64,000 nucleotides of DNA from Sphingobacterium sp. UBA4616 (GCA_002386525.1 DGIS01000025.1:608086-672085), one strand, 5' to 3'; positions 37,190 to 47,367 are shown, counted from the stretch's first letter. Notes: generated from the sequence alone by a model not told the origin. Made by a program: numbers and translations.

Positions 37190-40100
37190 ATGAATCGTCT
37201 AAAAAACTTGCTCTTGGTCACGTCGCTTCTTGCTGGTAGCACAGTCGTTGGTCAACAGCTCAATTATCAGGGCAAACCAACACTCAAAGAACTTTTTTCA
37301 ACCATCCGACAACAGACAGGCTATAACATCATTGCTTCTGGCAATCAGATAGACCTTAATACCGTCGTTAAAGTTCAGGCAAAGGATAAAGCCTTGCGTG
37401 ATGTTCTTGAAGAAGCCTTTAAGGATTTACCGTTCACTTTTAAGATCGTTGGAAAAGAGATCACCATTCTTCCGCGGGAGAAAAGCGGCCAACAGCATCA
37501 AAAACAACAGCAACCTGCCAAACAGCTTTTTGTGGACGGCACTGTACGGGACAAATCCGGTCCCGTAGAATTGGTAACCGTTTACAACAAAAGCAACGAC
37601 AAAGTCACTTTCACCAATGATAAAGGCGCTTTTAAAATCGAGCGGACCAGCCATACGGATACCTTAGTATTCAGTTCCGTTGGTTACGAAGAAAGGCAGC
37701 TTGCTGTGTCAACTAGCCAAAACACCGTTACCATGCAACTGTTGCAGACGCAGAACCTGCTCGATGAAGTCAGCGTACTGTCTTATGGACAAGAGGTATC
37801 CAAACGGCTCAATACGGGCTCTACTTCTAGTGTCACTGCAGCCACCATTGAGAAAACACCGACAGCAGATCCACTCATTGCGCTCCAAAATCGGGTTCCC
37901 GGTATGATGATCAATACCCTCAACGGGTTACCGGGCATACAGACCCAAGTGCAGATACGGGGTATTAATACCGTCAATCAGGATGGTGAAGCGCGACAAC
38001 CCTTGTACATTGTTGATGGTATTCCTTTTAATAGCAATTCACTCGCCTATATCGGTGCGAATGGCCTTACCTCCTCCTATTTGGGTGAAAGCCCTTTTAA
38101 AAGTATCGACCCAAGCACGATTGCCAGCATTGAAGTACTTAAAGATGCAGATGCTACCGCCATCTATGGCGCCCGGGGTGCCAATGGTGTGATCCTGATC
38201 ACGACCAAACGCGGTAAGGCAGGTCGCCCCACCATCAGTGCTGATTATTACCATAGTTTTGGTTCTATTGCTAACTATGTAAAAATGCTCAATACCGCCC
38301 AATATCTGGAGATGCGGCGTGAAGCTGCAAAAAACGATGGTGTCGAATTTACGCCCAATGACTACCCTGACCTGCTGAAATGGAGCCAAACTGAAGATCA
38401 CAACTGGCAAAAAGAATATTTTGGCAATGTCGCCCATACATCCAATGCTGAATTATCGCTATCGGGTGGATCATCGGGTTTCAACTACCTCCTTGGCGGT
38501 GGATTTAGGCGTGAAAACACTGTATATAAAAAGAAAAATGGTCTTTCCGTCGGTAACTTCCGAAGTAACCTCGACTACAACAGTAACGACGGCAAATTTA
38601 AAGCTTCCCTTTCGGCGAGCTATGCAACGGATAAAAACGAAGTCATTCCACTATCGTTTACCAACTTTCAGACCCTGCCTCCAAATTTCTCCCTTTATGA
38701 TGCTGATGGAGAATTGAATTGGACTATAGATAACCCCATTGCTGCGCTGGAGCGTACGCTTGAAAATAAAACTAAAAATTTAATCAGCAATATTGCGCTG
38801 AGTTATGAGTTGTTACCTAATCTCGTGGCCAAAATCAATACCGGTTATACGCGCATGAAAATGGACCAGCTCGCCATCAATCCACGGAGATCATTCAGGC
38901 CGTCCGAAAATATCTTGGGCAACAACAGTTTTACTAAGGCCAGCGCCGCTACCTTCAATTTTGAGCCTCAGCTGAATTATGATCTGATCGTGGGGCGCAG
39001 TTCATTTCGTGCCCTTCTCGGGGGTACTTATATCCATCGCGGTAATTCAGCAATTACCACAAGTGGGAACGGCTATACAGACGACAGTCAGATTAGGGAC
39101 ATCTCTGCCGCACCAATTATCAACATCGAGCCCAAGGACACTCAGTATCGTTTTCTTTCGGGATTTGCTCGTATGGGATGGACGTTTGACCAAAAATATG
39201 TCATCAATGCAACCGTCAGACGTGACGGCTCTTCCCGTTTTGGTCCAGGGAAAAAATATGGTAACTTTTGGTCTGTCGGTGCAGCCTGGATCCTCAGCGA
39301 AGAGAGCTGGCTAAAGGATAATCAGTTTGGCTTGAGTTTTGCCAAATTGCGCGGCAGCTATGGTCTGACGGGTAATGATAATATTGGCGACTACTCCTAT
39401 TTCGTCAATTACGAACGTATATTCGACAATTACCAAGGGCAGGGCTATCTTCCCAAGAACCCATTCAATGCAAATTATCAGTGGGAAGTCAACAAAAAAC
39501 TTGACCTTGCTGCTGAAATGGGCTTCTTGAAAGACCGCATCATCTTTGAAGCAAACTATTACCGCAATCGGTCGGGCAATCAATTAGTTGGCTATGGATT
39601 ACCTACACAGGTGGGTTTTAGTTCGGTCAATCAAAACCTGGATGCCAATGTACAGAATAGCGGCTGGGAATTTAGCCTCCAGACCACGCCGATCAATACA
39701 TTGGCTTTCACCTGGAAAACAAACTTTACCATGAGTATCAACCGCAACAAGCTCTTGTCTTATCCCAATCTTGCAAGTTCTTCCAATAGCCTCACTTATC
39801 AGATCGGTAAACCATTAAATCTGATCTGGGGGTATGAATATCTGGGAATCAATGCTGCAGATGGGCAACCGCAATTCCGCGATGTGAATGGCGACGGTTT
39901 TATCAGTTTTCCAGATGACTATGTCCCTTTGGCGAACAATATTCCGACATTCTTTGGTGGTCTGGGCAACTCGTTCAATTATAAAAACTTTGATCTAGAC
40001 GTGTTTTTCAGTTTCAAAAAGAACACACATATTTATAATTATCCCTTTACGAGCGCCGGAAGCGTAATCAATGCCCCCGCAATTGTCTTGGACAGATGGC

Positions 40101-40399
40101 AGCATCCGGGTGAGGAAGCTAAATTTCCGGCCTATACCACCAACTCCAGTACCATGTCTAATTACAATTCATCCGGTGCCAATTTTGTGGACGGGTCGTA
40201 CATCCGTTTAAGCAATATTACTTTGAGCTATTCGGTACCCGGCAAGATTCTCGAGAAGCTAAAACTTAAAAACCTGCGCGCTTATGCGACTGGGGCCAAT
40301 CTACTAACGATCACCAGTTACAAGGGTACAGATCCAGAGACCGGCGTGGATATGCCGATGCTGCGCACATTTACGCTAGGGATACGGACTTCATTTTAA
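37190..40399 (+). CDS. SusC/RagA TonB-dependent transducer with STN signalling domain
   Basis: 1069 residues. Signal peptide about 1-21, then an STN domain (about 24-97, KPTLKELFSTIRQQTGYNIIASG ... FKIVGKEITILP), a carboxypeptidase-regulatory-like domain (about 113-185), plug (VQIRGINTVNQDGEARQPLYIVDG; IEVLKDADATAIYGARGANGVILITT) and barrel. The STN domain marks it as a transporter that also signals across the outer membrane to FecR, matching the genes just upstream. Substrate unknown; the thioredoxin-like protein and M16 peptidase downstream hint at peptide rather than glycan, but that is inference. Confidence 0.95.
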   Translation: MNRLKNLLLVTSLLAGSTVVGQQLNYQGKPTLKELFSTIRQQTGYNIIASGNQIDLNTVVKVQAKDKALRDVLEEAFKDLPFTFKIVGKEITILPREKSGQQHQKQQQPAKQLFVDGTVRDKSGPVELVTVYNKSNDKVTFTNDKGAFKIERTSHTDTLVFSSVGYEERQLAVSTSQNTVTMQLLQTQNLLDEVSVLSYGQEVSKRLNTGSTSSVTAATIEKTPTADPLIALQNRVPGMMINTLNGLPGIQTQVQIRGINTVNQDGEARQPLYIVDGIPFNSNSLAYIGANGLTSSYLGESPFKSIDPSTIASIEVLKDADATAIYGARGANGVILITTKRGKAGRPTISADYYHSFGSIANYVKMLNTAQYLEMRREAAKNDGVEFTPNDYPDLLKWSQTEDHNWQKEYFGNVAHTSNAELSLSGGSSGFNYLLGGGFRRENTVYKKKNGLSVGNFRSNLDYNSNDGKFKASLSASYATDKNEVIPLSFTNFQTLPPNFSLYDADGELNWTIDNPIAALERTLENKTKNLISNIALSYELLPNLVAKINTGYTRMKMDQLAINPRRSFRPSENILGNNSFTKASAATFNFEPQLNYDLIVGRSSFRALLGGTYIHRGNSAITTSGNGYTDDSQIRDISAAPIINIEPKDTQYRFLSGFARMGWTFDQKYVINATVRRDGSSRFGPGKKYGNFWSVGAAWILSEESWLKDNQFGLSFAKLRGSYGLTGNDNIGDYSYFVNYERIFDNYQGQGYLPKNPFNANYQWEVNKKLDLAAEMGFLKDRIIFEANYYRNRSGNQLVGYGLPTQVGFSSVNQNLDANVQNSGWEFSLQTTPINTLAFTWKTNFTMSINRNKLLSYPNLASSSNSLTYQIGKPLNLIWGYEYLGINAADGQPQFRDVNGDGFISFPDDYVPLANNIPTFFGGLGNSFNYKNFDLDVFFSFKKNTHIYNYPFTSAGSVINAPAIVLDRWQHPGEEAKFPAYTTNSSTMSNYNSSGANFVDGSYIRLSNITLSYSVPGKILEKLKLKNLRAYATGANLLTITSYKGTDPETGVDMPMLRTFTLGIRTSF

Positions 40400-40417
40400 A
40401 CCATTTAGACCACGGAT

Positions 40418-41797
40418 ATGAAAACCAACTATATCAAATTATTCAGCCTCCTTTTACCTTTTGCTGTCGTTGCAAGCAGTTGCAACAAGCTGCTGGAGGT
40501 GACACCAAAATATATCTACACGACGGACCAAATTTATGCGAATGACACCATGGCCGACAGTGTGGTGGTCGGGATGTATGGCCGATTTGCTGCTTATCAA
40601 AATGATCTTTCACTGAACACGGGATTATCTTCTGACGAGTTGATACCCGGTGTCAATAGCTTCAACCCAGGCTATAGTTTTATGTACAGCTACAACCTCA
40701 ATCCCTTTTCGGCGCAGACGAATGACTTTTGGGGAAATCTATATTCCATCATTGGGGTTAGTAATGCAATCATTGAAGGCGTTGGACAATCCAAGGGCAT
40801 GACGCAAGCGGGCAAGGATGAAGCCATCGGTCAGGCCAAATTTATGCGTGCACTCAATTACTATTTTTTGGTCAACCTCTATGGGGATGTTCCATTGGTA
40901 CTCACGACCAATTATCAGGAAGAGCGCCTCAAACCACGCGTGGCGGCAGCGGCAGTGTATACGCAGGTCATTCAAGATCTGCAAGATGCCAGCCAGCTTT
41001 TGGCATCAGATTATCCGGGCGAACGCGTGAAGGCCAATAAGTGGGCAGCACTGGCTCTGCTCTCGCGTATATACCTATTCACCAAAGAGTGGACCAAAGC
41101 CGAGCAAGCCGCCAGTCAGGTGATTGCACAGTCGCAGTTGTTCCAACTGGGCCACTTTGACCGTGCGGATGGGGCTGAGCCAATGGATATCTTCACCAAA
41201 AATAATCCCGAGCAGATATTGCAGTTATGGAACAGTATGGGCGCCTCCATTGGTATCGGTATAAAAGGAGAATTTGCCAGCTTTGGTGTGACTGAAGATC
41301 CAACGGGTCTTTTGCAAGCCTTTGAGGAGAACGATAAACGGAAAGAAAACTTTGTCCGTTTTGAAGAAACGGTAAACGGCTATCAGATCAACAAATACCG
41401 TTCGGACGGCGAAGCCGGATCTGCAAACAATGAGTATACGTCGGTGTTGCGCCTAGGAGAACAATACCTCAACCGCGCCGAGGCACGCCTGGAACTTGGT
41501 CTGCCAACAGCGGTTGAAGACCTCAATACCATACGCAGGCGTGCGGGACTTTCGAATTTATCCGATGGTTTAACCAAATCTCAGGTCAGTGCAGCGATCG
41601 TGCAAGAACGCCGTGTCGAACTCTGTTTCGAATGGGGCGACCGTTGGTTTACCCTCAAACGTTTGGGACTAGTGGATAATGTGATGAAAAAAGCAAAACC
41701 GACCACCTGGAAGACGTTTGCCCAGCTCTACCCTTTACCGACCGTTGAGCTTCAAAATAACAGGCAATTAACGCAAAATCCGGGATATAACAACTAA
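40418..41797 (+). CDS. SusD/RagB-family lipoprotein (ECF operon)
   Basis: 459 residues. Lipobox VVASSC gives the lipidated Cys at about residue 22 (followed by NKLLEVTPK). SusD features: QAKFMRALNYYFLVNLYGDVPLV, the TPR helices KWAALALLSRIYLFTKEWTKAEQAA, LRLGEQYLNRAEARLELGL, ERRVELCFEWGDRWFTLKRLG and the final LPTVELQNNRQLTQNPGYNN. It forms the lid of the transporter encoded 18 bases upstream. It is shorter than the xylan-locus SusD. Confidence 0.95.
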   Translation: MKTNYIKLFSLLLPFAVVASSCNKLLEVTPKYIYTTDQIYANDTMADSVVVGMYGRFAAYQNDLSLNTGLSSDELIPGVNSFNPGYSFMYSYNLNPFSAQTNDFWGNLYSIIGVSNAIIEGVGQSKGMTQAGKDEAIGQAKFMRALNYYFLVNLYGDVPLVLTTNYQEERLKPRVAAAAVYTQVIQDLQDASQLLASDYPGERVKANKWAALALLSRIYLFTKEWTKAEQAASQVIAQSQLFQLGHFDRADGAEPMDIFTKNNPEQILQLWNSMGASIGIGIKGEFASFGVTEDPTGLLQAFEENDKRKENFVRFEETVNGYQINKYRSDGEAGSANNEYTSVLRLGEQYLNRAEARLELGLPTAVEDLNTIRRRAGLSNLSDGLTKSQVSAAIVQERRVELCFEWGDRWFTLKRLGLVDNVMKKAKPTTWKTFAQLYPLPTVELQNNRQLTQNPGYNN

Positions 41798-41809
41798 ACA
41801 CGATATACA

Positions 41810-42943
41810 ATGAGAGTTACGCTATTAGCTTTTGCCTTTCTTTATTCCATATGCTTCGTTAAGGCGCAGGAAAAAGCAACCTACCACCTTCAGGGAACGC
41901 TTGCGGGCGTACCAAAAAATCAACAGGGAAAACTGTTTTTGCAACGTTTTGGTTCCGATCTCCTGCTTGATTCTGCCCGGCTGGAACAAGGTCATTTTCA
42001 CTTTACAGGTACTTCCGAAGGACCCGAAATCGCGAACCTATTTTACATGGATGCTGCGGGGGAACGATCTGAAACATTGGATTTTTATCTTCACCCGGGC
42101 AAGATTAACATTCGGGCCCGGTTTGGTCAGCTCAACCAAGCGGACATTGCTGGCTCAGCACTCAATACCGAAGCCAGAAGTTTTGACAAAGCAAACGAAA
42201 TCATACTCGACAGCATCAATACGCTAATGGCTGCCTATTTCGAGGCAGAGAATGCCTTTTCCCAGGATAGTTTTCGCATGGATTCGCCGGCACGGACCAC
42301 CATCAACGCGATTGACGTGAGCCTCAACAAGTGGTCTGCGGCACTACAGACAGCGCAGATCAATTATGTGCAGCAGCATAGCGATCGTGTACTGAGCCTT
42401 TTTAAACTACAAGCGCTGCTGAAAGATTCCAGCAATCAAAAAATTGTATCCGAGTTATTCAACAAGCTGACGCCTTCACTGCAGGAATCTCCGCTGGGAC
42501 AGGAGGTAAAAAATCAGCTCGCCAACCTCCAAAATCTAAAAATCGACGATATTGCACCAGAATTTTCATTAGCTGACACTACAGGCCAGCAGGTGAAGCT
42601 GACCGATTTTCGGGGCAAATATGTGCTCGTTGATTTCTGGGCCAGCTGGTGTGTACCCTGCCGCGTGGAAAACGAGCATGTGCAAAAAGCCTATAATGCT
42701 TTTAAGGCAAAGGGATTTGAAGTATTGGGTGTCTCCACAGATTTCGCACTCAACAACTGGAAAAAAGCCGTCTCGGACGACGGTATGACCTGGACCAATG
42801 TGGTTGATCCAGAGGGTCAGGTAAGCCTCCAGTATCATATCAAAAGTATTCCCTCCAATTATTTATTGGATCCCACAGGTAAAATCATCGGCATCAACCT
42901 TCGTGGCGATGCCCTTTATGAAACGCTAAAAAATATATTCTAA
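41810..42943 (+). CDS. TlpA/ResA-like thioredoxin-fold lipoprotein-free exported protein with DUF4369-type N-terminus
   Basis: 377 residues with a signal peptide (about 1-19, ending VKAQ). The N-terminal part (about 22-115, YHLQGTLAGVPKNQQGKLFLQRF, FHFTGTSEGPEIANLFYMD) looks like the DUF4369 domain often fused to such proteins. The C-terminal domain (about 245-377) is an AhpC/TlpA thioredoxin fold with DFRGKYVLVDFWASWCVPCRVE; both redox cysteines of CVPC are present, and a cis-Pro follows in KSIPSNYLLDPTG. It should act in the periplasm as a disulfide reductase or oxidase. It sits 12 bases after SusD and 25 before the M16 peptidase. Confidence 0.92.
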   Translation: MRVTLLAFAFLYSICFVKAQEKATYHLQGTLAGVPKNQQGKLFLQRFGSDLLLDSARLEQGHFHFTGTSEGPEIANLFYMDAAGERSETLDFYLHPGKINIRARFGQLNQADIAGSALNTEARSFDKANEIILDSINTLMAAYFEAENAFSQDSFRMDSPARTTINAIDVSLNKWSAALQTAQINYVQQHSDRVLSLFKLQALLKDSSNQKIVSELFNKLTPSLQESPLGQEVKNQLANLQNLKIDDIAPEFSLADTTGQQVKLTDFRGKYVLVDFWASWCVPCRVENEHVQKAYNAFKAKGFEVLGVSTDFALNNWKKAVSDDGMTWTNVVDPEGQVSLQYHIKSIPSNYLLDPTGKIIGINLRGDALYETLKNIF

Positions 42944-42968
42944 TTCGCTATTTTATACACTCAATTAT

Positions 42969-45815
42969 ATGCATTTAAAAAGACTGCTCTACCTGTCGTT
43001 GTTAGGTTTTAGTCCGGTGCTTGCTTATAGCAATGCGTCCTCCGGAGCGATTGAAATCGCGTGGGCACACCACGAAGCTGACACCAGCATTTTACCTTTT
43101 GACAAAAGCGTCCGTTATGGTAAACTGGCCAATGGACTCACCTATTATATCCGCAAGAATACCGAACCCCAAGAACGTGTTTATATGTATCTGGTCAACA
43201 AGGTAGGATCTATCCTGGAGAACGAAAAGCAACGTGGGCTGGCGCATTTTCTGGAGCATATGGCCTTCAACGGCACAACGCATTATCCCGACAACAGCCT
43301 GGTTGACTACCTGCAAAAAAATGGAATCAGCTTTGGAGCCGATATCAATGCGTATACCAGCTTCAACGAAACCGTGTACCAACTGCAGCTGCCCTCCAAT
43401 GATTGCAAACTTGTTGGCAATGGCTTTCAGATTCTTCAGGACTGGGCACAGGGCATCAGTTTAACACATCGAGAAATCGACAAAGAGCGCGGCGTGATTT
43501 TGGAAGAAAAACGTGCCGGCAAGAGCTTGGGCGAGCGCATTCAGGACAAGACCTTGCCCGTAGCGCTTAATCAGTCTCTATATGCCCAGCGTATTCCCAT
43601 CGGTACAGAAGAAGTCATTCAACATTTTCCCTACCGGGAAATTGAAATTTTCTACAAAAACTGGTACCGCCCCAACCTGCAAGCCGTTATTGTCGTCGGC
43701 GACATCGATGTTGATCAGACCGAGCAACTTCTCAAAAAGCAGTTTTCGGCGCTTAAAAACCCTGTTAAGCCAACACCCCGCCAAACGTATACCATTCCGT
43801 TGCAGGGCAAGAACCAATTTATGGTGGTGACGGATCCTGAAATTACCGCAACGTCCATCGATATCAGCATCAAACACCCCGAGCGGAAATTACAGAACCT
43901 GTCGGACTATAAGCACAACCTGATCAAGACCTTGTTTAACACCATGATGGCAGGACGATATAGTCCGCTATTTCGGCTATCCAATCCGCCATTCTTGAGC
44001 GGCGGGGCATCACTAAATGGCTTTATGGGCGGACTGGATGTATTCCAGATTCAGCTCACAGCCAAACCCGGCCGTCTGAAAGAAGGATTTGATGCAGTAT
44101 GGCGCGAGCTGCTGCGGGTCAAAGAATATGGATTTACAGCCACGGAGCTGCAGCGTGCTAAAGATACCTATATGAGCGGAATGGAAAACATGCTGCAAGA
44201 AAAAGACAAAATTGCATCCGAACAGTACGTGCAGGAATATATTCAGCATTTTCTGAACGATGTAGCATCTCCGGGCATCGATCATGAAATGAAATTGACG
44301 CGCGAAATGCTTCCGGCGGTCAGCCTTTCGGATATCCAGCAGCTCTTGCAACAGTATCTAACCGATAGCAACCGCGACATCATTATTTCAGCTCCTGAAG
44401 CCGATCAGGCAAATCTGCCGAAAGAGGCCGATATCAACAGTTGGATCGCTACGTTGTCCAAAGAGAAGCAGACTGCATTCTCGGAGGAAGCCAACGACCT
44501 GCCACTGCTCAAACAGGAAGTACAGCCCGGTACAATTATTAAAGAAGAAAAAGACAGCAGGTTAGGAACCACGACTTTGACGTTGAGCAACGACGTCCGG
44601 GTAGTCTTAAAACCGACCAACTACCAAAACAATCAGATCACCTTTCAGGGATATTCCTACGGTGGAACATCGCTTTACGATGACAAAGATTTTCAGAGCG
44701 CGACGAATGCCGTTGGCCTCATTGCTGCGAGCGGACTGGGCAACTATACTGCCGACCAATTTGAAAAATCATTAGCCGGACGAACGGCCTCGGCATCCCC
44801 CTTTATCAGTGAGACTGCCCAGGGCGTGAGCGGCTACGCCAACAACAAAGATCTGGAACTTGCCCTGCAGATGATGTATGGATACTTTACAGAACCGCGT
44901 CTAGACACGACCATTGTTGCCGGTATCCTGGCCAATGCCAAAGACGGACTGAAAGACCGCGATAAAAATGGCGACGCTGTATTCCAAGACTCGGTGATGG
45001 CCATCCTTTCGGGCGATAACATCCGACGGACAGGCCTAACACTGGCTAAAATCAATCAGATCAATCCTCAGCGTGCTTTGGACATCTACAAAGAACGTTT
45101 TGCTAATGCTTCGGGATACAATTTTAGTTTTGTGGGCAGCTTTGATATTGAAAAAATAAAGCCCTTGCTTGCCAAGTATATTGGTGGACTACCGAGCATC
45201 TCGTCGAAAGCACCCGCTTACCGTAATTTAAACATCCAAATACCTGACGGGAAGATCGAGAAAAAGCTGGCGCTGAGCAAAGAAGACAAAGCGATGGTCT
45301 ATCTTGTTCTTTCGGGTCCATATGACTATAGTGAGGCTAATAACATGGCTTTGCAGGCCTTTCGGGAAGTCTTGGATATCCGTTTGTTGGAACGACTACG
45401 TGAAGAAGAAGGTGGTGTGTATTCGCCATCGATCCAGATGGATTATAGCAAGCTGCCTGATGCCCGTTACACCCTTACGGTAGCTTTCAGCTGTTCGGTG
45501 GCCAATGCGGACAAACTGGCGAAGTATTCACTTGAGGAAATTGAGAAATTAAAAGCAGCAGGACCTTCTGTTGTCAATCTCGACAAATTCAAAGCGAACG
45601 ATAGGCTGAGCTATGAGTCGGCCCTCAAAACAAATGATTTCTGGTCAAACTACCTGTACAGCAACTTGTACAATGGAGATGATATGTACCGTATTTTTGA
45701 ACGCGCATCGTTACGCGATAAGCTGACTCCAGCGCTGGTTAAAGCTGTTGCCCAACGCTATATCAGTGACCAGAACGTCATCAAGATCGTTCAGCTTCCG
45801 GAAGTGAAAAAATAA
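42969..45815 (+). CDS. M16 (insulinase-like) zinc metallopeptidase
   Basis: 948 residues with an N-terminal signal (MHLKRLLYLSLLGFSPVLAYS). The inverted zinc motif HFLEH (about residues 91-95, in RGLAHFLEHMAFNG) is intact, with the distal Glu expected in the following DKERGVILEEKRAGKS region. Four M16-type halves follow (about 30-230, 235-430, 520-720, 725-940), as in PqqL-type two-part peptidases, with the second-half RLREEEGGVYSPSI segment. It probably cleaves peptides in the periplasm, perhaps those imported by the SusCD pair. Last gene of the operon; a hairpin terminator follows. Confidence 0.95.
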   Translation: MHLKRLLYLSLLGFSPVLAYSNASSGAIEIAWAHHEADTSILPFDKSVRYGKLANGLTYYIRKNTEPQERVYMYLVNKVGSILENEKQRGLAHFLEHMAFNGTTHYPDNSLVDYLQKNGISFGADINAYTSFNETVYQLQLPSNDCKLVGNGFQILQDWAQGISLTHREIDKERGVILEEKRAGKSLGERIQDKTLPVALNQSLYAQRIPIGTEEVIQHFPYREIEIFYKNWYRPNLQAVIVVGDIDVDQTEQLLKKQFSALKNPVKPTPRQTYTIPLQGKNQFMVVTDPEITATSIDISIKHPERKLQNLSDYKHNLIKTLFNTMMAGRYSPLFRLSNPPFLSGGASLNGFMGGLDVFQIQLTAKPGRLKEGFDAVWRELLRVKEYGFTATELQRAKDTYMSGMENMLQEKDKIASEQYVQEYIQHFLNDVASPGIDHEMKLTREMLPAVSLSDIQQLLQQYLTDSNRDIIISAPEADQANLPKEADINSWIATLSKEKQTAFSEEANDLPLLKQEVQPGTIIKEEKDSRLGTTTLTLSNDVRVVLKPTNYQNNQITFQGYSYGGTSLYDDKDFQSATNAVGLIAASGLGNYTADQFEKSLAGRTASASPFISETAQGVSGYANNKDLELALQMMYGYFTEPRLDTTIVAGILANAKDGLKDRDKNGDAVFQDSVMAILSGDNIRRTGLTLAKINQINPQRALDIYKERFANASGYNFSFVGSFDIEKIKPLLAKYIGGLPSISSKAPAYRNLNIQIPDGKIEKKLALSKEDKAMVYLVLSGPYDYSEANNMALQAFREVLDIRLLERLREEEGGVYSPSIQMDYSKLPDARYTLTVAFSCSVANADKLAKYSLEEIEKLKAAGPSVVNLDKFKANDRLSYESALKTNDFWSNYLYSNLYNGDDMYRIFERASLRDKLTPALVKAVAQRYISDQNVIKIVQLPEVKK

Positions 45816-45864
45816 ATACAGCCGGGCTATCGACCTTTCATTATCGTCATAAGCACTAAAAAAT

Positions 45865-45899
45865 GAAAGCCGTAAAGAACTACATTCTTTGCGGCTTTC
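45865..45899. terminator. Bidirectional terminator after the M16 peptidase gene
   Basis: A 15-bp stem (45865-45879 with 45885-45899, one G-T pair) around CTACA. Minus-strand reading ends in ATTTTTTAG; the plus side has a weaker TTGTGT. It can end both the M16 operon and the lysis-like operon coming from the right. Confidence 0.8.
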
Positions 45900-45989
45900 T
45901 TGTGTACTGACCAAAACTCTTGATTGGCATAAAAAAGAAATTGTCTATCCCTGGAATTTATGTTTGCCCATCTATGATTTCAAGCAGCA

Positions 45990-46436
45990 TCATGTTTTAA
46001 AAAAGTTTCGAAATTTCCAAGCCAGTGCAAATGCCACCAACAGCAATCCGATGAGCCAAAGATTGGGTACTGCCCATGCACTCCATTTTTCTGTGCTTTG
46101 CTGCTTCAGCATTTGTATGCGGCTAGCGCTACTTTTTGTAGAAGCCTCCTGTTTGGCACTTATCCTTACCTGAGATTCCAGCATGGCCAACTGGCCCTTT
46201 TGTCCGATTAGACCACTATCCGGGTGAAAGCGAAAACTGCTATCCGTCCAAAACAACCAATACCGCGATTGGCTGTCGCTCAGTCCCCTGTACCAAATAT
46301 CCAGTTGCTGCTTGTAATTGGACTGCGTTTGTTCTTCCCGCTGAGCTTCCTTCAGCTCGCTTTGATAAAGTTTACAGGAATAGAGTAATGGGAAGATCAT
46401 GAGAAAGCGCCCACGCTTGAATAAATACTTTAGCAT
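45990..46436 (-). CDS. Small lipoprotein with C-terminal membrane helix (spanin-like), 148 aa
   Basis: The ATG at 46436 follows the very strong AAAGGAGGGGCT, so it is preferred over a TTG at 46460. The N-terminus is a lipoprotein signal (FLMIFPLLYSCKLYQ, Cys near residue 22); the middle is hydrophilic and probably coiled-coil (ELKEAQREEQTQSNYKQQ; QLAMLESQVRISAKQEASTKSS); residues about 123-141 form a membrane helix (LWLIGLLLVAFALAW) with a short basic tail. A protein anchored by lipid at one end and a helix at the other would fit a unimolecular-spanin role. No family is recognised. It follows the endolysin-like gene after 11 bases. Confidence 0.7.
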   Translation of the reverse strand: MLKYLFKRGRFLMIFPLLYSCKLYQSELKEAQREEQTQSNYKQQLDIWYRGLSDSQSRYWLFWTDSSFRFHPDSGLIGQKGQLAMLESQVRISAKQEASTKSSASRIQMLKQQSTEKWSAWAVPNLWLIGLLLVAFALAWKFRNFFKT

Positions 46437-46447
46437 AGCCCCTCCTT

Positions 46448-47062
46448 TCAGTCCAGCCAATTTGAAAACACATGAATAGTGGATGCAGGACGCCGCTTTG
46501 AAAGGACCTGATTACCTACATTTCCTTCCACAGTCACGATCCAATTGTCCTCTTTTTTGCGCACAATCCCCACATGGTTGATACGTTGGAGACTGGAGCT
46601 ATAGATAGCGAAAAGATCTGCCTGGCGAACACTCCCCTGCCCGATCTGCTGGGCTGTATAACGCCGGGCCACCGGAAAAAGTGCCGGGCTCCAGGCATTC
46701 CGCGGAGCTGCTAATCCAGCATTGCCGTAACACCAGGAGGCAAAAGCCGCACACCAGGCATGCCCCTTTCCCAGTCCGACATACGCGAGGTATTCCTCTA
46801 CCCTGCTGCCATCGTTGTTGCCTGTGGCCTCGCGCACGCCAATCTCCTTTACAGCAAAATCGACAATACGTGCGCGTACACCCGAACTGGAGTATAGTTT
46901 CACTGATGGGTTATTCCCCCGCTCCAGACCAGAATTGGTACTTCGGAGCTCAGCATAACTGCCTGACCGCTTCCTGTCAGCTACAGTAGTATTGCCAAAA
47001 CGGCTAAGAACGAGAATAGCGACAGAAAGAATACCGAAAAATAAATAATGCATTGTTGCCAT
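46448..47062 (-). CDS. Endolysin-like Cys/His peptidase (CHAP/TIGR02594 type)
   Basis: 204 residues from ATG 47062 (ATG 47053 is also possible). An N-terminal signal/anchor (MHYLFFGILSVAILVLS) precedes the catalytic domain (about 65-195): VKEIGVREATGNNDGSRVEEYLAYVG, the nucleophile in GHAWCAAFASWCYGNAG (Cys near 104), the His in INHVGIV and the Asn/Glu segment VTVEGNVGNQVL. This is the pattern of phage-type peptidoglycan amidase/endopeptidases. The start overlaps the preceding membrane-protein gene by 82 bases. Likely a peptidoglycan hydrolase exported by its own signal. Confidence 0.85.
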   Translation of the reverse strand: MATMHYLFFGILSVAILVLSRFGNTTVADRKRSGSYAELRSTNSGLERGNNPSVKLYSSSGVRARIVDFAVKEIGVREATGNNDGSRVEEYLAYVGLGKGHAWCAAFASWCYGNAGLAAPRNAWSPALFPVARRYTAQQIGQGSVRQADLFAIYSSSLQRINHVGIVRKKEDNWIVTVEGNVGNQVLSKRRPASTIHVFSNWLD

Positions 47063-47367
47063 GATGTCAATTGATTAAAGTGAAAACTAAATTCCTGACG
47101 GAAAAACTTAAAAGGCTGCCACAGGATTTCCTGGAGCCAGCAGCAGCAATAAATAGCCGCCGCGCCAGCCAATACGGCAAAGAGCAGCACGGAGAGGATA
47201 CCTAGATCCAATACCCCGGCTGTAGGATCGATCGCCTGTAGCAAAAGCCCTGCTGAGATAAAAAATATGAGGAGACCTACCAGTACAATGCCAAGCACCT
47301 GTCTTCCTGTTAGCGGCCAATAGATATCCTCGATATCCGAGACCAGTTGTTTTTGTATGGATTCCAT
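46981..47367 (-). CDS. Holin-like three-helix membrane protein, 128 aa
   Basis: ATG at 47367. A charged N-terminus (MESIQKQLVSDIEDIYWPL) is followed by three hydrophobic helices at about 24-45, 52-80 and 105-128, with KFFRQEFSFHFNQL between the last two. The C-terminus is hydrophobic to the end. It overlaps the endolysin-like gene by 82 bases. Size, topology and position suit a holin, but no family is recognised and small membrane proteins are easily misread. Confidence 0.65.
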   Translation of the reverse strand: MESIQKQLVSDIEDIYWPLTGRQVLGIVLVGLLIFFISAGLLLQAIDPTAGVLDLGILSVLLFAVLAGAAAIYCCCWLQEILWQPFKFFRQEFSFHFNQLTSWQQCIIYFSVFFLSLFSFLAVLAILL

